A program made the translations under genes and the position numbers. The notes under the pieces are model-generated. The model was not told the DNA's origin. It saw only the letters and a program-made list of their open reading frames with translations, and searched no databases. Below, one piece after another: positions 10,100 to 25,000 of a DNA stretch of 64,000 bases; positions within the stretch are counted from its first letter, which is position 1, and each line of letters begins with the position of its first letter. Source of the DNA: Balanoglossus misakiensis. Taxonomy: Eukaryota > Hemichordata. The stretch spans positions 1,798,001 through 1,862,000 of the forward strand of contig CM082595.2 of the NCBI GenBank assembly GCA_040954595.2, read 5' to 3'.

Positions 10100-13000
10100 A
10101 TGGCGGATATAATCAATCACAGCATGGGAGAGTCTCCGAACAAAGATTCGCTTTCTACAGGTAAGGACATTTTTTCACACTTTCCTCGTCACGGTTGGTA
10201 TATTATAGTTACCGCTCACATAACCTGTTCACCGATTTCAATAAAACCGGCGCGATCACCAGTTTTCTCAATAATCCCGTTAGCGTCGGTTTGTGAGAAA
10301 ATTGCTTACACTGTATCCGTGTATGGGTTTGTGTGTGAGTGACTGTCTATATGTATTCCGTCTAGACGCGACATAGATGTGATCACTGATATATATTTGC
10401 GGGTATCAAATCGTATTGAAGATGGACAATCATTTATTTGATTTGGACCGTTAATTACTCCATCCGATCAGTACATATAACGTTTGACGCCTTCTTGAAA
10501 TATACATACACTGCAGTAAACATGAATCCCATTACGTGGTTAATGTTTTTCCCCGATCTCATTGATACATTGTTCCTTCACGGTCGCGACATAATGTTAA
10601 TGGTTGTGATTTCACCGTGCTGGTTCGGGCTGTCGCGTCGATTGCCGGAAGGGGTTGTACCACACACATACACAGTGACGCGCACGTACCACGGGAATCC
10701 AAATTTCAGGCCCTTTGGGGACATCTGGGACTAGATGTATGACCACGTCAATTATTTACTTCTTTCATCCATTGAATTTCAACTGATGGTTACACAAGCG
10801 TGTATCAGTAATGTGTTGTACACGTGTATCGAATGAAACAAATTCGTTTAATAAGAAATAGAATATTTGAAAATTAATAAGTTGGACTTTGTGGGTGATG
10901 GTGGGACTGTTTCCAGCCCATTGAAGGGAAACTACCCAGTAGGTTTCAGATAAGCATTCACCTAGTTAGTATGTACAACCAGCTCAAGAACATACATCAC
11001 ATGGCTAGTGTGAAAAAATGCTTGTTTCACTCAAAAGAAATTGATGCTTTCATCCAACAGTAGCTTTGGGTTTATGAACTATTTCGCAAATTAAACTGTA
11101 GTCGGTTGAAATGATACGCTGGTGTTATAGTTAGTCATTAACCTCAACACGTGTTGACAGTGTGCATGGCAGATTGTATAACTCCCAGGAATTGCATTGG
11201 TATCAGGGATAAATATGATATCACTTTGTAAAAGAATCTCTTGTGCGTGACATCACACATACTTATGTCTTGGAAATGACGTCAGTCTACTATCTAATAA
11301 ATATATAAATAGAAAGTAATAATAGATGGGTATTCAATGTACTGGAATGATGACGTTACTGTTTTATAGTTTACTGGAACTTTCCGTTTGTCCAGGTAGT
11401 TTTCAAATTGTGGGCTATGTTGATTCATAAATTTAACTTGTGTTGGCAAAACTTGGTGTAGGTGTACAGTAACTATAGCAACAATTGTTTATGGTTACTA
11501 ACCATGGTAACAGTTTATGCAAATCAGCAAAGATGGCAACACCACCTATAAGTGATAATTAGTATTTCATGAATAATTCAGTGATAATTACTACACTACT
11601 GTTTTGTCTAAGGATAGGTGTGGCTAATAAAGAGAGGTGAAGAAAGAAAAAAGTATTCCTTATCAATATGAACATCTGTCCTGCACATCTTGACACAAGA
11701 AACCATACAAATCTTCACCCCTTGAAGCCATACATATCATCTTGACTTGAAGAAACTATGCAGGTTATCTTGACCTGATAATGACCTTAAGGTCATTTTG
11801 ACCCGAAGTAGCCATACAAGAATTATCATATGTCTGATGTGTCTTTGGGACATTGGGAAATTTGATTTCAGAACTTTGACCACTGAATAGAGTTTGTTAG
11901 TATCGGAAGAGGGCAATATAGGAAATATTTATGTAACTAGTATGACTGGAAGGAAGGAAGGAAGATTTATTTCACAGTAGTCAAACTATTATATCAGTAA
12001 TTCATTTGGTATACACTGTACCAGTAAACTGTAATCACAATCCAGATTCAAACACAGTGGTCAACACTTGCAAGTGATACGTGCAATGTCTATGGTACAG
12101 TGTGAGGAAATCAACATGCCTATGTTTTATCTATTGAAAAGTGGCAAAATGACACTGACAGTCCAACCCCACCCACGCCTTTCTGATTTAGAGCAACATC
12201 ACATTCAGGGCTTCTTGATGTTCCCAATAATATGCTGCCACAAAAACTAGCATTGTATCGTGTATTCTTTGAAGAAACTCATAAGTACGCTCTTTTCACA
12301 CATGGGTTGATTTTGCATAACTTTTCCCATGAAGAAGAATGCAGGAGACAATACCAGGAAATTTATCATGTTTTAGCTCAGCTGTTTACAAACTCTGGCT
12401 TTGTGAATAGTGGCATTGTGATTCTGTCAAGAAGTTTATAACATTGGCCTTTGACCTTGTCATTATAAATTATATGGAAATGATGTGTTTATTGTTGGGG
12501 AGGTAAGTTTTAGTGTTATAAACAAGCTTGGCTTTTCTGTTCTGCTAGGATTTTGTGTCACACAAATTCTGTATTTCGGATCTACATCTTCCACATGGCA
12601 TTTCAAAGCTACACCCTTGTTGGGAAGATTATACTCTGTTTTATTGCTTTATTGTATGCCATGAGATTGGAAAAACTTCCCAGTAGAGCCACTTTGGCGA
12701 ACATCGTGCAAATATTGTAAAAGTCAAGTGTTCTCAGCTGAAAATCATTTAGATGTGTAAGTACTATTTTATCAAGTTTATTGGTAGTTGTGTGGTTGAA
12801 GCTGTCTGTATCTCTAAGTTACGTGTAGGTATGTACCTGATTGCAGTCTTGCTGAATATTTCAAGGAACAATGTAAATGTCTCATTAATTTACCGAACTC
12901 AGAGGTTTTTGTCTTTGCTGTCTGGTAGTAGTTGCAATGCATTGTGGGAACAATGTCCCCGGAACCTGTGTCATAAGAAGGAAGGGTTATTGAAGTGACT

Positions 13001-16000
13001 GGAAATGAACAAGGTGTATTGTCTGCTTGTCTGAATAAAATCTGACAGGAACTGAACAGGTCATTTGAGGACATGTCGCCCACCCTACTTTTCTACCTTT
13101 GTGAGTTTCTGTCGTTGATGTAACACAGAGTGACGGCAGAGACACTTCCGAATACTCAAAATTACGCTTGATGTTTAAGTTTTAAATCGCAGCTGAAATT
13201 CACCGTCTGTTTCGATATGTACACATCATGCGGTTTTCTGAAAGATAGGGCCAACATGAACGATGCAAATCTTGGATCATTTGCCAGTTTTGGCTATGAA
13301 GGTGAGTCTTTGTAGTCGTGTTGAAATCCTGTCGTTTTTGTCTTCGTGCTGTCTTCTTTTATGGACAGACTGGATTCGCGAAAGAACGACTTGAGCAACC
13401 AGGTTATGAAGATTGCATTCATGTACTCTGTTTACTTTCTGGATGTCTAGCCTGAGCTTGACAATACCATAACCGTACATATACAATGTAGATGTGAATA
13501 CAACAAACACAAGCCATAATGGTTTGTATTCTATACATCCAGACACTCCCTGTCTGTCACAGTACACTGTGAAGTCAGCCACTAACTACAAAGCGTGAGA
13601 AATATCGGAAAATTGCAGTCCACACTGTTTCCCATGGAATTTCTGGTATTGTGTTGGCTTATTTGCATAACAGTGCAATTGTTATGATCATAAGTGTCTA
13701 TTGTTTCCCCAAAATTGAAGGTAGTAACGGAAACCTTTACGAGTAATTGTTCTGTGAAGAAGACTGGTTTTAGTAGGTTAGGTAGCTTTCTGTTATCGAG
13801 TAGTTGGGTACATAGTCTAACAGGAGTACTTGGTCTTGTAATATTCAGTGATAGTGCATGTAGAATCATATATATTTATTGATTTGATTTATAATTAAAA
13901 CAACAATGTTGCACACAAGTAATCTTTCTCCACGACCTCTGAACTTCTATTAATGTTTGACAAAAAAATCACAAATAATTTCTTCTAGTTCTGCTTTGAA
14001 GATAGACTACAATCTCACTCTGGTGTTGCATAGATGGAATTCTTGTCTGAAGTAGTTTGCATGCATTCCGTAGGCTATGTGTTATCAGGGGTGACTAGAC
14101 TGAGCTGTGATGTAATCTCTGCTTGGTTTTTGTTCAACATGCAGAATGGAAAAAGTTCATTTGCTTGAGACGAGACAGGACAGTTCATCAAGAGAACAAA
14201 AATACTGGGAAAACAGCCAAAAGTTATGGCTAAGTGGGGCTTTAAGTTTACTGTACATTGCAGGTGTTAGATTGGGTATGGGTGTGTTTGGTTTGTATTT
14301 CTACACCCTGGGACACTTCCATCTATAGCTGTGTTCATGACATTGATATAACCTGCTAATCCTAACTTCATAGGGTACATTACACTAAATGCCTCTACTG
14401 GATGTATTGTGTTAACAGCTTAAAGTGTGTTAACTGAGGAGGTCATACATTGAAAGCGATGTCTTTGTGGTAGAATTGATTCTGATGTCTGTCCTTGTTT
14501 TTCACCTTGAATTATTCTCCCATTTTCTCTGTTCATTCACTGGAAGTCTGAAGTCAATGAGTTGTCAATAGTTGTCGATCCACCCGGCCTTCAACAAAAT
14601 CCTTTTTCCAATAAATACAGTTACGAGCGAAACTGTCTCTTCTAACCTTATTCTACATTATTCCTTTCACACTTTTTCATAATTTATATAAATCCAACCT
14701 TGTCACATTTTAAAACAATTTCATGATGTTGTACCACCCTTTGATGTCAATGCATTTCATTGAGTGTAGTCACTCAGTAGCATGATAGATTCAATGGAAA
14801 GCCAAAACGATGTTTGATACAGTGGTATATTGTAATTTTAATCATGTTTACATTGTGTAATCACACATAATTACATTGGCAATTGAATCCCTGGAATATT
14901 CCACCATTAATTCATTCAACTAAAGAAAGAAATTTGAATACATTTACCCATGGAGGCAAATGTTGATAAATTATCATGTAGTTAGCCAGTCCTGTACCAA
15001 TTATTGCCCACTTAGCCAGGCCTAATTGAAGCAGTCACATCTTGTCACCTGACCACAGTTAATCTATGAGAAAAATATGATGTGAGGAGGTTGAATTGAT
15101 ACATTGTGTGGAATATGGATACATTTTGAGGAAGATTGTTACATTGAAGCGATTCAGTGATTCGTGACACGGGATTGGTTCACCAATGTGACAGTGTTTG
15201 TGGAGTGACCTAGATGTGAATGTGTAAAGGGCTGAGTGAATGAATCTGTCAGAGTCACCTTGTGAGAATTTATCAATCCTTTTGCGATGGAGCAATTAGT
15301 CTTTGAAGGTAAGCCCCGACTCTAGAATTGCACTCACTACTACAGAACACAATAGTGAATTCAACCGATGTAAACTGAGATCCATCACCTTTGAACCTGT
15401 TTACTGATTGCTACAATGAAACACTGTTGACTGGTAGATTGCTAACCGCTTTGCTACTAAAAATCGGATCTCATCATGTTTGAATCAGAATGTTCAATTC
15501 AGATTATTTGTGTCATTGACATATTTGTCTCGGGAGATTCACATAGATAACATGGACAGAACATTTACCTATTAGTGAATTTTTAAAATGGTCACATGTA
15601 TTTGATAGAAATTTATTAGTGTAATATAGTGATACATTGTAACAAATATAAATCTGTGATGTAGCCATGAAAAGAGAAACAGTTTATGGTGTGGGAAAAA
15701 TTGTAAATATGTAACAATGTGATTTCTATTGATTATGTAACATTTCAAATGTTAGTAACATTGTGATATTGATTTGCAACTATAGTGTGTATCACTATTA
15801 AAAGACATGAATAAGTGACCTTCAAATCACCATACTATTGCTCTTTTCTATTCTCTGCACGCAAATATATGGTACGATTTCCACTGAATGTCTTGTCACA
15901 AGTTTGCGACATTTTTCTGTTCTATTGAGCCAAGACAAGAGCAACAGAAATAGCTTTAACCCTTTCACCACCATGGTTCAGTCCAAACCCCTTGTTTTCT

Positions 16001-19000
16001 ATGGTAACGTTGGATCTCTTAAAGATGGAACTGGGGGTGAAAGGGTTAACACTGGGTCTGCAATCATTCTGGCCATACACATAATATTGACACTGGATGG
16101 ATGGAAAATATGATCATATCATTAAATTGTAATGTGAAATAAATATGTAAGGTGATCCAAAATTAGTCGAAATGCACACGAATATGTAAATCAATGAGTT
16201 CTCACAGACTATTGTAAAATCAATTAATGGGGAGTAAATTGAGTGTTGTGCAAATGAATCATGTGGGTGTACCACCATAAAGATTAATTTATGTGGGTTT
16301 TTATATAATAGCTTAGAAAACACCATCTGGCTGTATCTAAAGTTAGATTTTTTTATATATATCTGTATGAAGTAATATTTCTGAACAAGTATTCTTTTTG
16401 TTTTAGATTCCCTACACCAAGATATGAAATTCTGCTGTGTTCATAATTATGCCAAAACTGCTAACTAAAAAACAAATCTCATTTTGTCCTAAATTTAGTG
16501 ACAACCTATGTAATATAATAGAGATTACAGTTAATTTTGAAGATTCAGCTATTAGAAATCTGGATGTACTGTTCCTACACACATAATATGAGTAGATTAA
16601 CATTTAATCATGATTTCTAAAAATAGAAACTAGAATTGTAGTAGTATAGATAAGACCTACGTTTCCAACTGGGTCAGCTCTGGGCTACCCCAAGACCAGC
16701 ATGGGTTAGCCCGTTTAGTACCTAATTAGGAGAGACCCACAGTAGCACAGGCTAGACTAGGCATAAAGTCTGATGCTACCATGTTAGGTCCACTGGACTG
16801 GTTCTGTGGTATAGACTGATGTACCCTAAGAGAGCATACATGTATTATGTGTCCATACTAGGCTGTATCTCTTGCCCAGATGAGAGGTTGGTTTTAATAG
16901 TCAGAAGGATTTGGAGTAGCCAGGGCTGTGAAAGAGTCTTAAACATAGCAGGCTTAACAGAAACAATAGAGACAATTAGTAACACTGGGTCAAATCCATT
17001 GTTATTCCAGTGTCCGAAAAAGAGCTAAATTGCAGTTTCTGAAAGCCGTCTCTTGAATATGTCAGGTGGTACCCGGTCATAGAACTATTTCTAGATGTCA
17101 AATGTCGAATGATCTTATTGATATGAGTTATGTGGCCCAGTGTGAGAAAAGTAGGGCACCCATGCGATTGAATTAGAATCATTTATTATCTTTATTTCAG
17201 GTCTGGTATGAGACACACCCAACGCATTTATCATAAACAGCAGGTTAATTTTAGGCTTGGTGACAACAGTCTGGAATATCAAAATGTTGTGACACACACA
17301 TACTCGCTATTTGCCATTCAATAAATGCAATATTGTGGTATTTGATGACTTCAAATACAGAATTGTACAGTCCTATAGAAAGTGTTGTCTCAGCTGCTTG
17401 GATTCTCAGGTATTGTTGTCGTGGTAATGGATATTAACCAAGGGTAGTGACACCCTGACCTTTGACCTCACTTTAATAGTACATGCATGTATGTAATATT
17501 GCCAGCTATTGGTACATTGTGATATCTGTATCTGTAGAGTTAATGTTCTAAGTGTAACAATCATTACTGGTAGCTCTGTGTATAGTGTGAATTTCGTCAG
17601 CTGCTGTTTTCATTGTCCTTTGTTTTCAGAAACAAAAGAGTTTGGTAAAAATCTTATTAAGCTTACTTGATTGACTTCTCAAACAAAGCAAGAGAAAAAC
17701 ATTAGTAGCCAGTGGGTTTAATTCAACAATTGAAGAGCAGACTCTAGTCTAGTGCTTTGTGTTTTAACGAGTATTGAACAGAAACAGCGGACTACATTTT
17801 GCAGCTACAGGTTTCTATCAGAATATCAGAGTGACCATACAAAATCCATATATGGTAATCGTAGTTAAAATACCCCATGAAGTCATAAAACATTACTTAT
17901 TTTAGTAGCAGACAAATGTTTTAATTTATTAGGTGAATTTAACCATTTATTGCAATTCTGTTTCATTTCTACCACATATCTTTTGTCATCTTAATAAGGC
18001 GTGTAATTGTTGTGATTAAAATGCTATTTGAAATGTATGGAGTAACAAAAGAAGCTATTGTCATGGCATTTAAGGCTTATTATTAATTCAGCCAAACTAA
18101 AATATTGGCCTGGCCTTAAAATTATTCTGGTGGAGAAAGCAGGCAGTGAGACTTGTGCAGAGTGAAAACCATTGGCCCCAAAATGAACTTTGAAATCACA
18201 GGTCAAACAGAAGTAACATTCACATAAAACAATTCGTTTGACCTCTGAACTCCAACATCAGTATTATCTATAGACATAAAATAACAACTTTTTAATATAG
18301 GTTTGGTCAGATATAAATGACCAATTTCTGGGAATCGATGTGCAAATTGTATACGTTCTTCAGAAAAGGCAAATTTTATATTGATGTACTTTCAAGGGAG
18401 AAAGTTTCAGATCCATGACTGGGCGTAACTGTTGCAATGAATCGTGCAAATTGACATGGCATGCAAGTAATTCTAAAGCTTTTCTTCCCCCTTTGAATAA
18501 CCAGAAACAATAATACACTGTACATGTCGATACTAGCTGTGATTGTCAGCTGTGTCTGTATTATGAATTGAAACACAGTTGTCAGTATAAAAGAATATAA
18601 TTCATTGATTTGACAAAGGGCTGAATATCTATTAGAATGAATGAAAGAAAGAAATGACATTGACAGACTGTGGCAGATTGCCAAAGATCTTACCATCATA
18701 GTAATGATTTATAGCTGTAAGCACTGTCTAACAAGTGAAATACAATGTATATTACTGGAACATATTGCATAGAGTATTGAAAGTGTAAGACCAACCAGCC
18801 AACCATCTGACCAACCGACCAGCCAACCAGCCAGAGCACCAAATTCAAGAACCTAAGGTATTGTCCAACCACTGTTTGCAGATTGAAAGGTGTTAGAAAT
18901 CCTTGTTAACAAGCGAGTCTTGGTACTGAAGGTAACTTTTCTCAAGGTTGTGTTTAATTCAATGAGAACACTGTTCCTGGTTGATAGAAAAGGCGAGTGG

Positions 19001-22000
19001 GGGCATGATCGCCACAATTTTCTGTTCTGAGCCATGAGAAAGTGTAATTGAAACTTGTGCAATGAGTATTAGATCTAGTTTTCAAGTGGGAAGTCAGATA
19101 ATTTAAAAAAAACTTATAGCTTTCTGTTCTGATGCAAATGATCTGCAGTGAACTCAAAATTGCATGGAAATGTAAATATGAGGTGAGCGACAGTGTATAT
19201 AATGTCTGCCACGTTTGAGTGACACATTCTTCTTGTCTGGAATTCAAAAGTTGTCAGGCTTTATTTCCTGTGAATTATAGACATCCATGCCTTGGTAGGA
19301 CTTTGTGTTCATACCTTGACGAAACTCAAATACCAACGAAATCGACTCTGCAGTTGATCTCTTGTTATCAATGCGTTGTGGTATGTCCGTATTATGGAGT
19401 TAAGTAGCGTGCTATTGTGTTAACGTCTTTCCCGACACATGCGAGGGTAGGTATATGAACTTTGCTGTGAAGTTGCACATGTTTTCGAACACTTAGGGTG
19501 GAATTCCTCACATTCTATACACACACACCGATAATCTGAAGCATGGCAAGTAAACATAGTGTGTTGATCTACGCTAGTCTGCCGTTCAATTCAAACTGAT
19601 TGCATTGTAAGGGATCTGATTTCAATGCAGCTGTTTGACGGAGACAAGAGTTGAACTTTGACCAGAGTTAGGTACAACTCGCATAACCTGTGGAATTTCT
19701 AAAATTCCAGTGTTTGAGAAAAATCTCCAAAGATTGCAGCGTGTCCACCATAACAAACAGTAAAGCAGACCCCATGAAATGAAATATTTCTGTTGGTGTA
19801 TTTCATCAGTCTTGTTTATGTCAATGTGAAAATATTGTATTTTGTTTATAAAAGAATTGTGTAAATATCAGTGGTCTGATTGTAGTTTAATTATGTTTTG
19901 ACTGTTGTAGATAGTCATATGAAAATATGATAACCTTGTATGATATCTTGGTGGTGACTTACATGTTTGTTAAAGACAGCTACCTGTCTGCAGTGAAATT
20001 GGTACAATTACTTACATTATATGCCTGACAAATTCATCTGACGTGAGGCAGTTATACATGGTGCAAGTGTGTCAATCAAAGCAAGTCAATGGCAGATTAA
20101 TTAATGACTGTGAGACATGGACAATTGCAAGTTTTATCAAAGCTTTCCATGTTCATATCACTATCTGTATCTCATGTTTGTGAGTACATATTGATACTGT
20201 CAAACATTTTTTGTTGTTGTGTACATTTGCATTGAGTCATTGACTTCAAATGGGTATTTCCTTCCTTTGAATGTTTCATTGTACCAAGAATGTTGACATT
20301 CTTTAGAATCCTTGAACTTTTCCTTGTCATGTTTCTGGATTGTTTTTAGGGGTAGCTCATTTCCTCATTAAAACATGTTTTGATTTCTTGATAGAGGTGA
20401 AGTTCAAATTCGTTCTGATATACCAGTATATAGGTTTATATACTAATGTTTGCAGGTAGCACATCACTCTATGTGTCTGGATTTTTAAGGACGGTGTGGA
20501 AAGTGGACATTTCTTTATTTACTTGTGCTCAATTATGCATAGGTCCATTCAGATAAGGTCAAGTTTCTTTTGTTCAGGTAATAAGCTCCTGCAAAGACCT
20601 TCAAGTTCAATGCACGTTCCTCACATAATCATACATATAGGTGGCGCTATTCAAGTGGAGATTAACAAACAAACTGTTTGTTAATTTCTCTCATTTGTTA
20701 TGAAACTGTTTTCATAAATATTCAATTGTACAAATCACAAACGAAGGAATAGAGACAGTTTATTTGAAGCATGCTAAAATTGAGCTGAAGTAGGTCAACA
20801 TGGAATGCATGCTCAGATATGTTAAAAGCAGAGGGTTCGAAAAGCTTATTTTCTAGACTATAGTTGGTTTGGTTGTAACAGATTTTAGTCGAATCAGTCT
20901 TCAGATAACCCTCTTTGAGATCATTTGTGCAGTAATTATTTCTTACCTATTTATTGTCAGTACAGCAGATAACACTGTCTGCATCGTGTATGCAAACTGA
21001 GTCACTGAGTGCATGCGCCCTGTATTTCATCAGGGCCATCAAATGTGAATAATCTGACATCAGCCTATTTTACATGACATTCCCATTATAGCATATGACT
21101 TGTTACTTTGTAGGCTGCCATGCATACAGTGTGGCCATGTGTGTGTGCATATTTTAACCTAACAATAAAGGGTAGGCCGGCAGTGGCTATTTTAATACCA
21201 TCATTGTAATATCTTAATCATTGTGACTCGAGGTACCATACGATGTGTGTGTGTGTGCATGCTATTTCATGTACACGCCCAAAGAATGGCCATTTCACCT
21301 CTGTGACTATTATACATACATGGATCCAATCACTTTCTATCGAGATAACATGGTAGGTAGTTATTTGACTGTTTTGAAATCATCGTCTAAAACTAGTACT
21401 GGTGAAACATGTAGCTGATGTGAATCTCCGTTACCCGTATGTAATGAACGGTTTCAGATATTTGAGGTCATATATACCTTGTACAGACTAATTCTGCTCG
21501 CAAAAAATGATCCAATATCGTGACTCGAGTCGTCTGTTGCTCTGTATAATAGTAATCACCGTGTATCAAGTAGTGTACTCATTTTTCTGTGATCAAGTGT
21601 ATTGACATTAAGCAAATTCAGAAATTGCACAATTAATTATCAACTCTTTTCATAATTCAAAATATAGCTTAAAAATATCACAGAATAATTTTGACGTAGA
21701 CTGATTTTGCCTCAGTGCTCTGTACTGTGCAGTAATTGAAACGCGGCAGGTTTTATGTCTATACAGTTCATCGGTCATGGGGTTAAATATTTGTGCTGTT
21801 GAATTGCCATACATAAAGAGGAAGAGATATAAAAAGGGCTCGTTTTGTATCGTGTTAGATTTGTAACTTGTTCAGCTGTTGCTTTTTAAGCAAAGTATGT
21901 GAATAATGTCACAAGAATCCTTTTATGTCTGGGAGGTTTTAGAACAGCTATAAACATTAACAGCAGACAATAATTTGCATTTGCGGAAAGCTATAACAAC

Positions 22001-25000
22001 ATCCTACGCAAAACAATTTAACAGAAGTATTTGCAGCATTGTTGTTGTTATTTTGTCTATAACCTTGTGGCCTTTATATTCTCATTTTTGTTTTATTTTT
22101 GTTCGGCTGGTTATGCCTGTGTTGACCCTGAACATGTTTTTGTAATATGGATTGATAACTTTATCAGAAACTTGTATTGCGAACGTGACTGTATGGGTAT
22201 TGCAGATTTGAATAAATCTTTTGTATCATCTGAATTATAGTGATTGAGTGCCAGACAAAATGGCCGCTCCATACAACTCAGTAAGGCCAACGCTTTTGGA
22301 TTGGTGACATGTAGTAGTCATGTGACTTTGAGCCATGACAGTAGTTGCTCAGTAGTGTTTACAAGTACAGGTTTCCAATGATATCGATAATGACATTATC
22401 TCTGTATTAAACATTTCTTATTCTTTATTTTTTACAGCAATCCAATCACTAGATTCACTCAATGATCAAATAGTTCAATACATATTCACACCAAGATGTG
22501 CCACGATAGAATGTAACGACCCAGAAGATGACGAACTACAACCACGTGATCGAGAATCACTGAAAGCCAACCTTAGTTTAATGAGAAGACTGTTGGTTGA
22601 TGCACAGACGAAATTCAGAAAAATGGTGGAAGAAAATAAGCAGTTAGCCCACAGGATAGACGGTTCTATACAGGTATGTTGATATTGACCAATGGCATTG
22701 TCTGTTGTATACAGGTATATTGACCAATGGCATTGTCCGTTCTAAACAGGTATGTTGATATTGACCAATGGCATTGTCCGTTCTATACAGGTATGTTGAT
22801 ATTGACCAATGGCATGGTCTGTTCTATACAGGTATGCTGTAAACAACCTTTTGATTGGTTTATTTGCAGGATGCCAATGAAGATATGAGTGTGCTGAGAG
22901 CTGAACTAGAAGACACGAATAAACGCATTAATGAAATCAGTGCGGAAAACGGTACAGCTGATAAAGAAGGTAAGGAACTGAAGAAATGTTTGGCATGGCC
23001 AAGGTTTGGACAGGTTCTACTGTATAAATGAATATTTTGGTCAAATCCGTCAATTCATTCCTGTTCAAATGTTTGTTTGTTTTTTTCTCCACTCCAGAAG
23101 AGTACAAAGCACAACAAGAAGAACTTGCCAAACTTCGAGAAAAAACAGCACAGTTGGAAAAGGACAAGAGAGCATTACTTAAACAGTTAGATGAATTCCG
23201 ATACTTGGACCAAGTGGAGATGGAAATTCCCAGTGCTGCAGAGTTGAAGATACAACTAACACAGGCAGAACACGAACTTGCCAGAGCCAAAGAAGCATTG
23301 ACTGGTAAGTGTACTTGTCAAAGACCATTGTAAATTTTCAACATCATTTAACAATAATATATCACTTGTTCAAATTGCAACATACAGCCACAATCGGGAG
23401 TCAAGAAGATGTGCATGTACACCTATCAGGAAGCAATCCAAAAAGTGAGAGCTCTTAGGGCTTTAATGGTCAGGTCTAATTCAAGTCAGGATATTCCTAT
23501 GAATGCCTATGAAATGTTTTTGTGATGAAATCAATCTTGATTTGTGTTGTTGTTTTCTCAGCAATGAAGAATGACAGAAAAAGACTTAAAGGTGAAAAAG
23601 TGGAACTTTTACAACAATTGAAACAGTTATACAGTACACTGGAAGCCAAGGAGGAGGAGATCCGAGATTTTATCAGGAATTATGAACAAAATGTTAAAGA
23701 AATTGAAAGCAGCAAGCATGAACTGGTTGCTGAGAAAGAACAAGCAGAAAAAGAAAAATGGGAAATATTAAAACGTGCACGAGATTCTGCAGAAACATCT
23801 GTCAACCTGAGAGAACAGTTGGAATTTAAAGATAAATATTTACTCAGATTAGAAGATGAATTAAAGCAGGTAAGTCTGTGAATCTAATTAGAAAGTTAAC
23901 AGTTTCATAAGTGATAGAGAAATTAACAAATTTTAGCTTTTTGTATCAACATCAGTTTCTTGTTTTCCATATAAGATATGAGAAATTGTATCATATGAAT
24001 TCATTTTAAAGTAAAATACTTTAAAAATTTATTTTAATGCAATTCAATACCACTTTTTATTTCACAGGCAAAACGCCAATTAGAGTTAGAACGCTCTGAC
24101 AGGTACAGCAGCACACCCAGAGACACACCAGGCATGACACCCCGTGACACACACGCTGCCACAACCCCTGGGAACATCTCTTGCATTTCAGGGGGTGCCA
24201 CTCACTGCATAGATGCACCAATCACGGAACTGCATTTCTCCCATTGTACAAGTCCTATCACCGATGTCAATGACGACTTGTCTTCATCAACCAATGTACT
24301 GTCACCTCCAAATTTACCCAGAAGTCATCCGTCAACATCAGGGATATCAGGTAAATATTTACTTTGTCTTTTCTTGTGTGATGTGAAGTACAGTACAAAT
24401 ACCTCTGCAAACCAAACAATTTAATGATGATCACATGATGATCACATGACTTCAGATTCTAAATGTTGTGATTATTTGAATAGATATAACAGATGATGGT
24501 CAATCCTCGGTCCACACGGCACGAGAGGAAGACACTTCCAAATCAACAGAAGACTTAGATGCACTTGATGCTGGATCATCAGTTGCCGAGGAAAAGAAAA
24601 AGAAGAAAAAGAAAAAAAGTGGTGCATTTGGTTCTTTGTCGAAAGTATTTGGAAGGGGTAAAAACAAGAAAGTCTTGGAAGCATTGGTGTATGAAGGTAA
24701 GTTATGTTATCTGTCAGAACTTTGCACAAACTATTGGATATTCTGATTGCAACATTTATTTCTGACGATTTTGTAGGACAGTAAAGATTTCTGCTACTGA
24801 TGCTTTGTTTTTGAGATGTGTTTCTATTCACATCATAAGAGAGATATTTTTGTTTTTGTTTATAACCACAGACCCTCCATCGATATCAGAACCCAGTGTG
24901 TTTGACTTGAGTCACGAAGAAAAAGTCAAGTTGGTGGAAGATTGTCAGCACACAGCAATGATGCACTGGACGGGCAATATGGTATTAGCTTGGCTAGAAG

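Larger units (their letters stand above)
10161..22437 (+). other. KAZN: KAZN first intron, no other gene seen
   Basis: This 12.3-kb stretch holds two candidate alternative first exons, one MITE (15960-16045), a CCAACCAG-type repeat (18790-18835), an AAGG run (about 11947-11962) and a perfect DR1 nuclear-receptor half-site pair (17456-17468). Scattered open frames of 60-107 codons lack splice context and family resemblance. Confidence 0.7.

Noticed and set aside
14146-14264. ATG-started frame (MEKVHLLETRQDSSS...) ending GCAG before gtgtta as a KAZN first exon
   Set aside because: The phase fits, but the donor is weak and the ATG lies right after an acceptor-like AACATGCAG; not enough to list it.
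22259-22279. ATGGCCGCTCCATAC...TCA before gtaagg as another KAZN first exon
   Set aside because: It ends in phase 0 and cannot join the phase-1 exon at 22438 in frame.
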